Assembly: GCA_030038885.1 (NCBI GenBank) | Contig: JASHQY010000090.1 | Span: 1 to 8,188, forward strand | Direction of reading: 5' to 3' | Origin: Thermoplasmata archaeon | GTDB lineage: Archaea > Thermoplasmatota > Thermoplasmata > Lutacidiplasmatales > UBA184 | Length of the DNA stretch: 8,188 nt | Shown here: positions 1-6,158 of the stretch, piece by piece | How positions within the stretch are numbered: position 1 is the first letter of the stretch | Layout of the letters: the number at the start of each line of letters is the position of its first letter | Program-made: the position numbers and the translations under genes | The notes under the pieces: generated by a model | What the model was told of the DNA's origin: nothing | The model's input: only the letters and a program-made list of their open reading frames with translations | Databases searched by the model: none

Positions 1-216
1 TACGTCCTCGAGCGGCTCGCCGGCGAGGAGCTCGCGAAGTCGCCGAGCCTCCGGACGGAGTTCGAGCACCGCGTCCGGACGGACCCCAGCTTCGCTGCGA
101 GCCCGGCCGCCCGGCTCGGGTTCTTCTACGAGCGTTCGCCGTGGGGTGCGGCCAATCGCGTCGGCGAGTACCCCGTCGGCCGGTTGCCCTCGCTCGACGG
201 ACTCCCCCTGGACTAG
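1..216 (+). CDS. Probable M14-family zinc carboxypeptidase, C-terminal end only
   Basis: The frame is open from the left edge and ends at TAG 214-216, giving the last 71 residues of a larger protein. The tail contains DPSFAASPAARLGFFYERSP followed by a YPVGRL stretch. That is the kind of C-terminus I associate with M14-type metallocarboxypeptidases of the 'RLxFFYxRSPxxD...YPVxR' form. The zinc ligands (HxxE...H) and the catalytic Glu would lie upstream and are not in the window, so the family call rests on the tail alone. If correct, the enzyme removes C-terminal residues from peptides, which fits the dipeptidase two genes away. Stop-to-next-start distance is about 230 bp and the next gene has its own promoter, so co-transcription is unlikely. 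Any other large hydrolase with a similar tail remains possible. Confidence 0.5.
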   Translation, partial: YVLERLAGEELAKSPSLRTEFEHRVRTDPSFAASPAARLGFFYERSPWGAANRVGEYPVGRLPSLDGLPLD

Positions 217-229
217 CGCTTCCTACCTC

Positions 230-250
230 CCGACGACCTCCCCTCGTCGG
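230..250. terminator. Short perfect hairpin behind the peptidase gene
   Basis: CCGACGA (230-236) and TCGTCGG (244-250) form a perfect 7-bp stem with a 7-nt loop, 13 bp after the peptidase stop codon. No T-run follows, so this is not a bacterial-type intrinsic terminator, and archaeal termination depends mostly on T-tracts. It could shape the 3' end of the mRNA or be chance in GC-rich DNA. I see nothing else recognisable in the gap between 217 and 416. Confidence 0.2.
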
Positions 251-416
251 ATCCGATGGTGAGCGCCGCGGAAGAGCGGCAAGGACAGGCCGATTCCCTT
301 GGGGCCCGGCCTCGCTGGCCCCGTGTTCCGTGGTCGCGGGAGCGTGCGGGCATGTTCCCGGCTCCCCCGATAGCCGGCCCATCGAATCCGGCGGGGTCGT
401 GGAGGGACCCTCCGGG

Positions 417-422
417 TTTATG
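417..422 (+). promoter_or_regulatory. TATA-like box of the DUF4242 gene
   Basis: TTTATG is an AT-rich island in GC-rich surroundings, centred about 26 bp before the ATG at 446. No Shine-Dalgarno-like sequence lies between. The spacing matches an archaeal TATA box driving a leaderless mRNA whose first base is at or next to the start codon. Confidence 0.5.
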
Positions 423-445
423 CCCTTGAACGGAATCCCCACGCG

Positions 446-694
446 ATGCCGCTCTACATGGATGAGCACAAGCACGTGAAGGGGGTCACCGCGAAAGCGG
501 TCGCCGAGGCGCACGCGAAGGACCTGAAGGTCCAGGGAAAGTACGGAGTGCACTTCCGGAACTACTGGGTCGACGAGAAGCAGGAGAAGATCTTCTGCCT
601 CGTGGATGCGCCGGACCCCCAAGCCGCGGCGCGCGTCCACAAGGAAGCGCACGGCCTCCTGGCGGACGAGGTCCACGAGGTCACCCAGGGGTAG
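446..694 (+). CDS. DUF4242 / SCO4226-like nickel-binding protein
   Basis: This is an 82-residue protein, full length for the family (about 80-90 residues). It starts MPLYMDEHKHVKGVTAKAVA and carries the family pattern: an early YMDxH, GVTAxxVAxAHxxDLxVQxKYGV (residues 13-35), an FxxYWVDE strand (37-44), FCLVDAP (50-56) and VHKEAHGLxADEVHEV (64-79). Known members fold as a small ferredoxin-like alpha/beta domain. The Streptomyces homologue SCO4226 binds nickel and oligomerises. Histidines here (for example in DEHKH, VHFR, VHKEAHG) are candidate metal ligands. There is no signal peptide, so it should be cytoplasmic. The physiological role of the family is poorly known; a metal-binding or sensor/accessory role is inferred. 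The ATG at 446 is chosen because a TATA-like box sits about 26 bp upstream. The gene is monocistronic and faces the dipeptidase tail to tail. Confidence 0.85.
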   Translation: MPLYMDEHKHVKGVTAKAVAEAHAKDLKVQGKYGVHFRNYWVDEKQEKIFCLVDAPDPQAAARVHKEAHGLLADEVHEVTQG

Positions 695-745
695 CGCCCC
701 GGGCCCCCGCGCTTCGGTCCGGTGCGGAGGGGTCCGGGTCGGGAG

Positions 746-1957
746 CTAGGGGCGGCGTCGGCCGCTGCGCGGAGGCCGGGCGACGGCTTCGACCTCGTGC
801 AAGACCCGCAGCAGGTTTCCGCCGAGGATCTTGCGGCACGCGGCGGCGGAGTAGGAACGATCGATCAGGGCCTGCGTGATCTTCGGCAGGTCCGCGGCCG
901 AGTCGAGGCCTTCCGGCAGCTGGCCGCTGACGCCGTCAAAGTCCGAGCCGAGGCCCACGTGATCGATCCCCCCGACCTTCGCGATGTGGTCGATGTGGTC
1001 GATCAGTGCGGAGAGCGGAGGTCGCGGGATCCGGTCGAGATAGCTGCGTCGGACCTTCTCTCGGTCGGCGTGGGTGAACTCGCGCCCCTCGGTGCGCGCG
1101 CGGTCCCGGGCGCGGGCGACGGCCGCGTCCATTTCGGGCGCGAGCGCCCTCGCCGCGTCCCGATAGGCCTGCGAGACAAAACCGGAGAAGAAGTTGACCT
1201 GGACCACCCCTCCCTTCGAGCGGGGTCCGCCCGACCGGCCGACCGCTCGGAGCATGTCGTCGGTCATGTTGCGGGGGTGGTCGCACAGGGCCCGAGCGCC
1301 GGAGTGCGAGGCGAGGACCGGCGCGCGACTGACGTCCAGCGCGCGGTAGAACGTGCGGTCCGCGACGTGCGAGAGGTCCACCATCATCCCCAGCCGGTTC
1401 ATCTCGTGCACCACGTCCTGCCCGAACTCGGTCAGTCCGTTCTCGGTATGGTGAACGGTCCGATCGTCGAGGTCGCCGGAGGAGTCGGCCCAGTCGTTCG
1501 AGTTCGACCAGGTGAGGGTCATGTAGCGCACGCCGAGCGCGTAGTACTGCCGCAGCAGGGCGAGCGAGTTCTCGATCGAGTGGCCTCCCTCGATCCCCAG
1601 CAGGGCCGCGAATCGCTGCGCGCGATGGGCCCGCTCGACGCCCGCGGCGCTCGTGGCCAGGACCATCCGGTCGGCGTGGCGAGCGGCCTGGCTCCGGACG
1701 GAATCGATCAGCTCCAGCGTGCGGTGCGCGAACTGTCCCTGGTAGCGCGTGGGCTCGACCCAGATGGAGAAGAATTCCGCGCCAAGGTGGCCCCGGCGGG
1801 CGGACTCGAGGTTGAGGTGGCCCCCGCCGAGCGGGTCCGCGAGATCGAAGTGCTCGTCCACGAATCGCTGCGGTGTGTCGGCGTGGGTGTCGACGACGAG
1901 GGCCGAGCGGTGCACCCGCGCCGCGGAGGGAGCCTTGGAGGTCATCGGACGGTGCAT
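746..1957 (-). CDS. M19 (renal dipeptidase-type) membrane dipeptidase family metallopeptidase
   Basis: This 403-residue protein matches the full length of M19 dipeptidases, which use a binuclear zinc TIM-barrel site to hydrolyse dipeptides. The family tolerates, and some members prefer, a D-residue at the C-terminal position. All ligand motifs are visible in order: HAD (H25, D27), GIEGG (bridging E123), DLSH (H197), ASHS (H218) and GLGSDFDG (D339). The family signatures TWSNSNDWADS (149-159), GLTEFG (174-179), HPRN (227-230) and a C-terminal ILGGNLLRV (377-385) are also present. There is no signal peptide or membrane anchor, so despite the family name it should be cytoplasmic. The stretch 260-310 is a charged helical insertion common in bacterial/archaeal members. 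The start at 1957 is supported by a TATA-like TTTTGA about 25 bp upstream; an internal ATG at 1945 (residue 5) is an alternative. It sits between a probable carboxypeptidase and a cyclase and is transcribed alone. Confidence 0.93.
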   Translation of the reverse strand: MHRPMTSKAPSAARVHRSALVVDTHADTPQRFVDEHFDLADPLGGGHLNLESARRGHLGAEFFSIWVEPTRYQGQFAHRTLELIDSVRSQAARHADRMVLATSAAGVERAHRAQRFAALLGIEGGHSIENSLALLRQYYALGVRYMTLTWSNSNDWADSSGDLDDRTVHHTENGLTEFGQDVVHEMNRLGMMVDLSHVADRTFYRALDVSRAPVLASHSGARALCDHPRNMTDDMLRAVGRSGGPRSKGGVVQVNFFSGFVSQAYRDAARALAPEMDAAVARARDRARTEGREFTHADREKVRRSYLDRIPRPPLSALIDHIDHIAKVGGIDHVGLGSDFDGVSGQLPEGLDSAADLPKITQALIDRSYSAAACRKILGGNLLRVLHEVEAVARPPRSGRRRP

Positions 1958-1979
1958 GGCGAGCGCAATCTATGGCGAG

Positions 1980-1985
1980 TCAAAA
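1980..1985 (-). promoter_or_regulatory. TATA-like box of the dipeptidase gene
   Basis: Reading the minus strand, TTTTGA is centred about 25 bp before the ATG at 1957, again with no Shine-Dalgarno sequence between. A second AT-rich patch (CATAGATT, about 1967-1974) lies about 25 bp before the internal ATG at 1945 and could drive that start instead. Together with the cyclase box at 2128 it makes a 197-bp divergent promoter region (1958-2154). Confidence 0.4.
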
Positions 1986-2127
1986 GGCCGGAGGGGGACC
2001 CGCGATCCCGGCCCGGGCGGGATCCCGATCCGAGATCCTCCGCACGGCCGAGATCGCGCCGGGGGCGAGCTCGCTGCCCGGAAGTGGGGTTCCGATCGGT
2101 GCCGCTCCGCCCGCGTGGCCCGTAGGC

Positions 2128-2133
2128 TTAATT
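2128..2133 (+). promoter_or_regulatory. TATA-like box of the cyclase gene
   Basis: TTAATT is the only AT-rich hexamer in the neighbourhood. It is centred about 25 bp before the in-frame GTG at 2155. The sequence between lacks a ribosome binding site. This box decides the start: the frame stays open upstream to 1873, but that extension would run through the promoter. Confidence 0.55.
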
Positions 2134-2154
2134 GACCGAACGTCTCCGACGTAC

Positions 2155-4116
2155 GTGGCAGCAGGTCGCCGCCTCGCCGCGGTGATGTTCACCGACACCG
2201 TGGGCTACACGGCGTCCACCCAGGCGAACGAGGGTCGCACGCTCGAGCTGCTGCGCCAGCAGACGGAGCTGCTCCGCCCGCTCCTGGCGCTCCACCAGGG
2301 CCGGGAGATCAAGTCCACCGGCGATGGCTTCCTGGTCGAGTTCGACAGCGCGCTCAAGGCGGTGCAGTGCGCGGTGAACATCCAGCGCCGGATCTACGAG
2401 CGGAACTCCGAAGGCGGACTCACCCCGATTCGCATCCGGATCGGCGTCCACCTCGGCGACGTGGTCGAGAGCGGGTCCGACATCCTCGGCGACGCGGTGA
2501 ACCTCGCGGCACGGATCGAACCCCTGGCCGAACCCGGAGGGGTCTGCGTCTCGGGAGCGGTCTACGAGCAGGTCCGCACGAAGGTCACGGATCGATTCGA
2601 GCGGCTCGAGCCCAAAGCGCTGAAGGGCGTCGAACTTCCGATGGAGGTCTACCGGGTCGTGCCGTCGTGGGAAGCGAGCGGCCCGAACGGCGCGGGGGAC
2701 CACGCGACGCACCCTCCGGACAAGACCCGCATCGCGGTGCTCCCCTTCGCCAACATCAGCCCGGACCTGAACGACGAGTACTTCGCGGACGGACTGACCG
2801 AGGAGCTGATCGCGAACCTCTCGCTGGTCCCCGGACTGAAGGTGATCGCCCGCACGTCGGTGCTGGGCTACAAGAAGGGCGAGAAGAAGGTCGCGGTGAT
2901 CGGCAAGGAGCTCGACGTCGGGACGGTCGTCGAGGGGAGCGTCCGCCGAGCCGCGAACAAGATCCGGGTGACCGTCCAGGTCATCGACGTCGCCACGGAG
3001 GAGCATCTGTGGACGGCGAAGTACGACGACGACCTCAACGACATCTTCGCGGTGCAGAGCGAGATCGCGACGAAGGTCGCGACGTCGCTGCCGGGGAGCC
3101 TGACCAAGCCGCAGGCCGTCGTCCCCGAACTGGAGCGGCCCAAGGAGACCCAGTCGTACCTCTCGTACCTTCAGGGGCAGGCGCTGATCTGGAGGACGGA
3201 CGAGTCCTCCCTACGGAAGTCGCTGGAGCACTTCCAGAAGGCGCTCGAGAGCGATCCCACGTTCGCGCGCGCGTACGCCGGGCTGGCCCGAGCCTACATC
3301 AACCTGGGCAACGAGGGCTACCTCACCTGGACCGGCGCGATCGAGATGGGGCAGGCGGCCGCCGAGCGCGCCAGCAAGCTCGATCCGGATCTGGCCGAGG
3401 CCCACGCGCTGCTCGGGGAGCTCGCCTTCATGGCCGACGCCCCGGCGGAGATCCTCGACCGCGAGCTCCGCCGGGCGTTGGAGCTCAACCCCAACCTCGC
3501 CCCGGCCCACAGCATCCTGGGCGCGCTCGCGGGCTCGTTCGGCATCATGGAGTCGTACATCCTCCAGGCCGACGAGGCCTACCGGCTGGACCCGCTCTCT
3601 CCGCCGATGATCCGCCGTCAGGGGGAGGCCTACTTCAACTCGGGAAGGCTGGAGGAGGCCCTCGCGCACTGGAAGAAGCACCTCGAGACGGATCCGATCG
3701 ATGCGTACCAGGGATTGACGGAGTACTACCTGCTCCAGGGAGACCTCGCGCAGGCGGAGTCGATGGTCCAGGAGCTCGAGCGGGTCGCCCCCAACTCGGA
3801 TCCCGCGCTCTTGTGCCGAGGGTTTCTCGCCGGGCGGAAAGGGGACCGCGACACCGCGCTCCGGACGATCGCCCGGATCGACGAGCTGTTCAAGAAGGGC
3901 ACGTCGCGCCAGTCGTCGATCGGCTTCGTCTACTACGCGTTGGGCGATCTGGATCGCTTCTTCGAGTACATGTTCGCCTCGGCCAGGAACCACACCATGC
4001 AGGCGGTGCGGGTCCGCCTCTCTCCCTTGTTCACCGAGGCCCGAAAGGATTCCCGGTTCGTGATGCTGGTCATTCAGGCCGGCCGTCCGATGCAGGCGAA
4101 CAAGCCGGCCGGATAG
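2155..4116 (+). CDS. Class III adenylate/guanylate cyclase fused to FlgO/TolB-N-like domain and TPR repeats
   Basis: This is a 653-residue soluble protein read from GTG 2155. Residues 5-165 form a class III nucleotidyl cyclase catalytic domain. Both metal-binding aspartates are present (D14 in MFTDTVGYT, D57 in STGDGF), as are the purine-selecting K53 and D113 and the transition-state N116 and R120 (GDAVNLAAR). It should therefore be catalytically competent, and the K/D pair favours ATP to cAMP. Residues 191-312 (RIAVLPFANIS..., YFADGLTEELIANLS, VVEGSVRR, LWTAKYDD) match the FlgO/TolB N-terminal-like domain that follows cyclase or winged-helix domains in many bacterial regulators. From about 333 to 640 lie helical TPR-type repeats, for example 351-383, 400-420, 433-455 and 486-513. 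No membrane segments are seen. The TPR part probably binds a partner or regulates activity. The gene has its own TATA-like box and diverges from the dipeptidase. This architecture is familiar from soil bacteria; in an archaeon it suggests transfer (inference). Confidence 0.9.
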   Translation: MAAGRRLAAVMFTDTVGYTASTQANEGRTLELLRQQTELLRPLLALHQGREIKSTGDGFLVEFDSALKAVQCAVNIQRRIYERNSEGGLTPIRIRIGVHLGDVVESGSDILGDAVNLAARIEPLAEPGGVCVSGAVYEQVRTKVTDRFERLEPKALKGVELPMEVYRVVPSWEASGPNGAGDHATHPPDKTRIAVLPFANISPDLNDEYFADGLTEELIANLSLVPGLKVIARTSVLGYKKGEKKVAVIGKELDVGTVVEGSVRRAANKIRVTVQVIDVATEEHLWTAKYDDDLNDIFAVQSEIATKVATSLPGSLTKPQAVVPELERPKETQSYLSYLQGQALIWRTDESSLRKSLEHFQKALESDPTFARAYAGLARAYINLGNEGYLTWTGAIEMGQAAAERASKLDPDLAEAHALLGELAFMADAPAEILDRELRRALELNPNLAPAHSILGALAGSFGIMESYILQADEAYRLDPLSPPMIRRQGEAYFNSGRLEEALAHWKKHLETDPIDAYQGLTEYYLLQGDLAQAESMVQELERVAPNSDPALLCRGFLAGRKGDRDTALRTIARIDELFKKGTSRQSSIGFVYYALGDLDRFFEYMFASARNHTMQAVRVRLSPLFTEARKDSRFVMLVIQAGRPMQANKPAG

Positions 4117-4403
4117 CCGTCCCGCCGTGGCCCGGTTCCCTCGGTGGCCCGAGCGGCGTTCGGTGGCCTCCACGGCCGCAGCTCGAGTCTCGGCCGGGTC
4201 CGACCCCGGGCGCGGGGGACCGACGGGCGGTGCTCACCCCGGTCGGAGGGCCGCGCCGGTCGATGACCACCGCTGGAGAGCTCGGAGGAGGCCCGGCACC
4301 GAGCGACCGGTCGTTCGCTCCGGCGGACCGGTCCTCCCGTCCCCCGCCCCGGAGCGCTCAACGCTAAGGGGCGGTGCGCGATGGAATTCGACCGGGCGCG
4401 TTC
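4117..4403. other. Spacer between cyclase and flavoprotein, nothing recognised
   Basis: This 287-bp, very GC-rich spacer has no recognisable gene, RNA or clear promoter. The AT-poor sequence holds only a weak GCTAAGG (about 4362-4368) and a GGAATTC (4383-4389) as possible promoter elements of the gene that follows. Open frames through it are a by-product of base composition. Confidence 0.5.
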
Positions 4404-5525
4404 GTGAAGGCGGCGGTCGTCGGCGGGGGTATTGTCGGACTCTTCACGGCCTGGTATCTGGAGCGAGAGGGCGCGGACGTCACGCTGTTCGAGCCCGGAC
4501 CGCTCGGGGCGGGTTCCGTCCATGCGGCGGGGATCATCGAACCCGCGAACGCCTACCGGACGAACACTCTCGCGTTCCTGCGCCGCGTGGGCCGGCTCTG
4601 GAGGCGGGGCACCTGCACGTTCCGACGGTGCGACGGCCGATGGCTCTTCGAGAGCCTCCACCAGCTGGAACGACCGCCGCTCGAGGGGATGGACGACTGC
4701 CTCCACGAGATGGCGGAGACCTCGACGGCCCGGTACGCGGCGTTCGCCCGGGAGCGGAACGATTTCCAGTACACTCCGTCGGGCGTCCTCGAGCGCTACG
4801 ATGATGCCCGGCACTTCGCCCACGAGCGGGATCTGGCGCTGGCCCGCCAGTCGCACTTCCCGGTCGAGGTCCGCGCGTCGGAGGGCGACGCGGGGGCACT
4901 GTTCTTCCCCGGGGTCAGCTGGCTGCACACGGAGCAGTTCGCCGAGCGCATGGCGCGGGAGCTGGTCGGGACCCACGTGGTCCATCGCCGGGTCCGCCGC
5001 GTGGACCTGGACGGGACCGTCCTCTCGGACGCGGGCCCCTCCACGTTCGATGCGGTCGCGGTCTGCACGGGAGTCGGCTGCCGGAGCCTCGGGGTACCGC
5101 TCACCGGTGTACGGGGCTACGGCTGGCACACGCGCGGCCCCCACGGCCTGAGCGTCGCCGTGATCTTCGAGGATCGGGGGATCGCCGCGGTCCCGTTCGC
5201 GGGCGAGCTCAAGGTCACGGGCGGCTGGGACTTCGATCTCTCGACGAGCCCGTACCAGGTCGAACGGGTGCTGAGGACCGCCCGCGGGTCGGTCCCCCTC
5301 GATACGATCCTGGACTTCAAGCAGGGGTCGCGCCCGTGCACGCCGGACGGATTGCCCACGGTCGGACGGAAGGCAGGCCTCGTGGTCGCCACGGGGGGGT
5401 TCCGGCTGGGCTGGAGTTTCGGTCCGGCGCTGGGCCGTCACGCGGCCCTACTGTGCCTCGACCGGATGCGGAACCAACCGTTCCTCGCTCGATTCTGCGG
5501 CGAGCTGCACTCGGGAAACCTGTAG
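4404..5525 (+). CDS. DadA-like FAD-dependent oxidoreductase (DAO family)
   Basis: This is a 373-residue flavoprotein of the D-amino-acid dehydrogenase/glycine oxidase superfamily, which oxidises the C-N bond of amino acids or other amines using FAD. The first strand runs straight into the Rossmann dinucleotide motif GGGIVG and ends in TLFE, whose Glu would bind the ribose of FAD. GAGSVHAAGIIEP follows as the usual family continuation. The C-terminal part has the conserved RPCTPDGLPTVG and ATGGFRLGWSFGPALGR segments (about residues 320-355), which in DadA-type enzymes close over the FAD and substrate. The substrate cannot be told from sequence; a D-amino or secondary amino acid is likely. GTG 4404 is preferred because family members begin directly with the first beta-strand; an in-frame GTG at 4374 would add ten unusual residues. 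There is no signal peptide. A clear promoter is lacking, unlike the neighbours. Confidence 0.85.
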   Translation: MKAAVVGGGIVGLFTAWYLEREGADVTLFEPGPLGAGSVHAAGIIEPANAYRTNTLAFLRRVGRLWRRGTCTFRRCDGRWLFESLHQLERPPLEGMDDCLHEMAETSTARYAAFARERNDFQYTPSGVLERYDDARHFAHERDLALARQSHFPVEVRASEGDAGALFFPGVSWLHTEQFAERMARELVGTHVVHRRVRRVDLDGTVLSDAGPSTFDAVAVCTGVGCRSLGVPLTGVRGYGWHTRGPHGLSVAVIFEDRGIAAVPFAGELKVTGGWDFDLSTSPYQVERVLRTARGSVPLDTILDFKQGSRPCTPDGLPTVGRKAGLVVATGGFRLGWSFGPALGRHAALLCLDRMRNQPFLARFCGELHSGNL

Positions 5526-5537
5526 CGGCGCCTCCTG

Positions 5538-5559
5538 AACCGCACGTTCCGTTGCGGTT
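5538..5559 (+). terminator. Stem-loop behind the flavoprotein gene
   Basis: AACCGCA (5538-5544) and TGCGGTT (5553-5559) form a perfect 7-bp stem with an 8-nt loop, 12 bp after the stop codon. It may mark the mRNA 3' end. No T-tract follows, so a terminator function is only suggested. The remaining sequence up to 5665 is GC-rich, with another weak GGGCG/CGCCC hairpin near 5573-5586, and holds nothing else I recognise. Confidence 0.25.
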
Positions 5560-5665
5560 ACCGCGGGGCCGGCGGGCGCATCCGCCCCCCGGTTCCCGTT
5601 CACTTCGCCCTGCCTCAGCGCCGCGCGTTGCGCCCGCGAGGGGGCCGGAAACCGCGACCCGCGGA

Positions 5666-5715
5666 TGCCTCTACACTTGTGGAGATACTCGATTTCGCGT
5701 ACAGGTGTAGAGGCA
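5666..5715. repeat. 15-bp inverted repeat bracketing the Fic-remnant promoter (possible operator)
   Basis: The left arm TGCCTCTACACTTGT (5666-5680) and right arm ACAGGTGTAGAGGCA (5701-5715) are inverted copies matching at 14 of 15 positions, separated by 20 bp. The spacer holds the TATA-like GATTTCG, and the right arm ends 3 bp before the ATG at 5719. For a leaderless transcript, a protein bound to both arms would cover the TATA box and the transcription start. The arrangement therefore looks like an operator for a dimeric regulator. An alternative is the end of a mobile element, but I see no target duplication or transposase. Confidence 0.55.
5691..5697 (+). promoter_or_regulatory. TATA-like box of the Fic remnant
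   Basis: GATTTCG is centred about 25 bp before ATG 5719, in the middle of the inverted repeat 5666-5715. It has the same spacing as the TATA-like boxes of the intact genes in this window, so the promoter appears preserved although the gene is broken. Confidence 0.4.
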
Positions 5716-5718
5716 ACG

Positions 5719-6080
5719 ATGGTCCCCGTCCGGAAAGCCGACCGCGGAGTCCACCGGTACTACTCCCTGGTGCACGCCTACCGGTGGGATGGTGAGGTCC
5801 GGAGGAAGGAAAGGTACCGGGCCCCTCCCTCCCGAGGGACCTCGAGCGCCAACGCTCGGCCGCGGAGCGGGAAGTCTGGGAGGCCACTTGGTTCCGGGAG
5901 GTTCAGCTGATTCGAGACGCCTACCAGGCGCACCTCGGGACGCCCCCGGTCGAGGCGATCGAAAGGGAGCGTCGGCAATTCCTCGTCGAATTCACGTACG
6001 ACACGAATCGAATCGAAGGATCGACCCTCACGTATCGGGAAACGGCGGACCTGCTTCGGTTCCGACCGAGTGGACGCCCG
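5719..6080 (+). pseudogene. Fic-family gene remnant, frameshifted and truncated
   Basis: From ATG 5719 the frame reads a short N-terminal segment (HRYYSLVHAYRWDGEVRRKERY), like that preceding the Fic_N domain in archaeal Fic proteins. Similarity then continues in another frame from about 5820: LPRDLERQRSAAEREVW, a helical stretch, and FTYDTNRIEGSTLTYRETA (5991-6050), the hallmark of Fic_N. A loss of one base around 5818 explains the shift, since the expected YLGP would need one more base there. Similarity stops at PSGRP (6066-6080). The catalytic Fic core with HPFx(D/E)GNxxR is absent and the MFS gene's 3' end begins at 6159. The downstream frame has no usable start codon of its own and runs on to TAG 6219. 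Intact Fic enzymes usually AMPylate proteins; TNRIEG (6003-6020) matches the class II inhibitory motif (S/T)xxxE(G/N). A sequencing error could explain the frameshift but not the missing core. Confidence 0.75.
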
Positions 6081-6158
6081 GCCTTCACGCCCCCGGAAAG
6101 GTACCACGGTCGCACGCGCTCCCCCGGCCGAGTCACGCCCCTTGTACGAAAGCGCGCT

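Noticed and set aside
141..479. A 112-residue plus-strand open frame over the peptidase 3' end and the DUF4242 promoter
   Set aside because: It overlaps both genes out of frame and its translation has no domain; it reflects base composition.
722..2125. A 467-residue plus-strand open frame opposite the dipeptidase
   Set aside because: It lies antisense to a clearly conserved M19 enzyme, is Arg/Gly/Val-rich with no domain, and results from high GC at third codon positions.
1873..2154. A 94-residue N-terminal extension of the cyclase
   Set aside because: It overlaps the dipeptidase 5' end and the TATA-like box at 2128-2133; the catalytic domain starts directly after GTG 2155.
2367..4367. A 666-residue plus-strand open frame overlapping the cyclase in another frame
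   Set aside because: The translation is low-complexity Arg/Pro/Gly sequence, while the alternative frame encodes a full cyclase with all catalytic residues.
4074..5441. A 455-residue minus-strand open frame opposite the flavoprotein
   Set aside because: It is antisense to a gene with clear FAD-binding motifs and shows no recognisable domain of its own.
5666..5715. Inverted repeat read as insertion-sequence ends or a CRISPR unit
   Set aside because: Only 20 bp separate the arms, there is no transposase or target duplication, and there is a single copy with no regularly spaced repeats.
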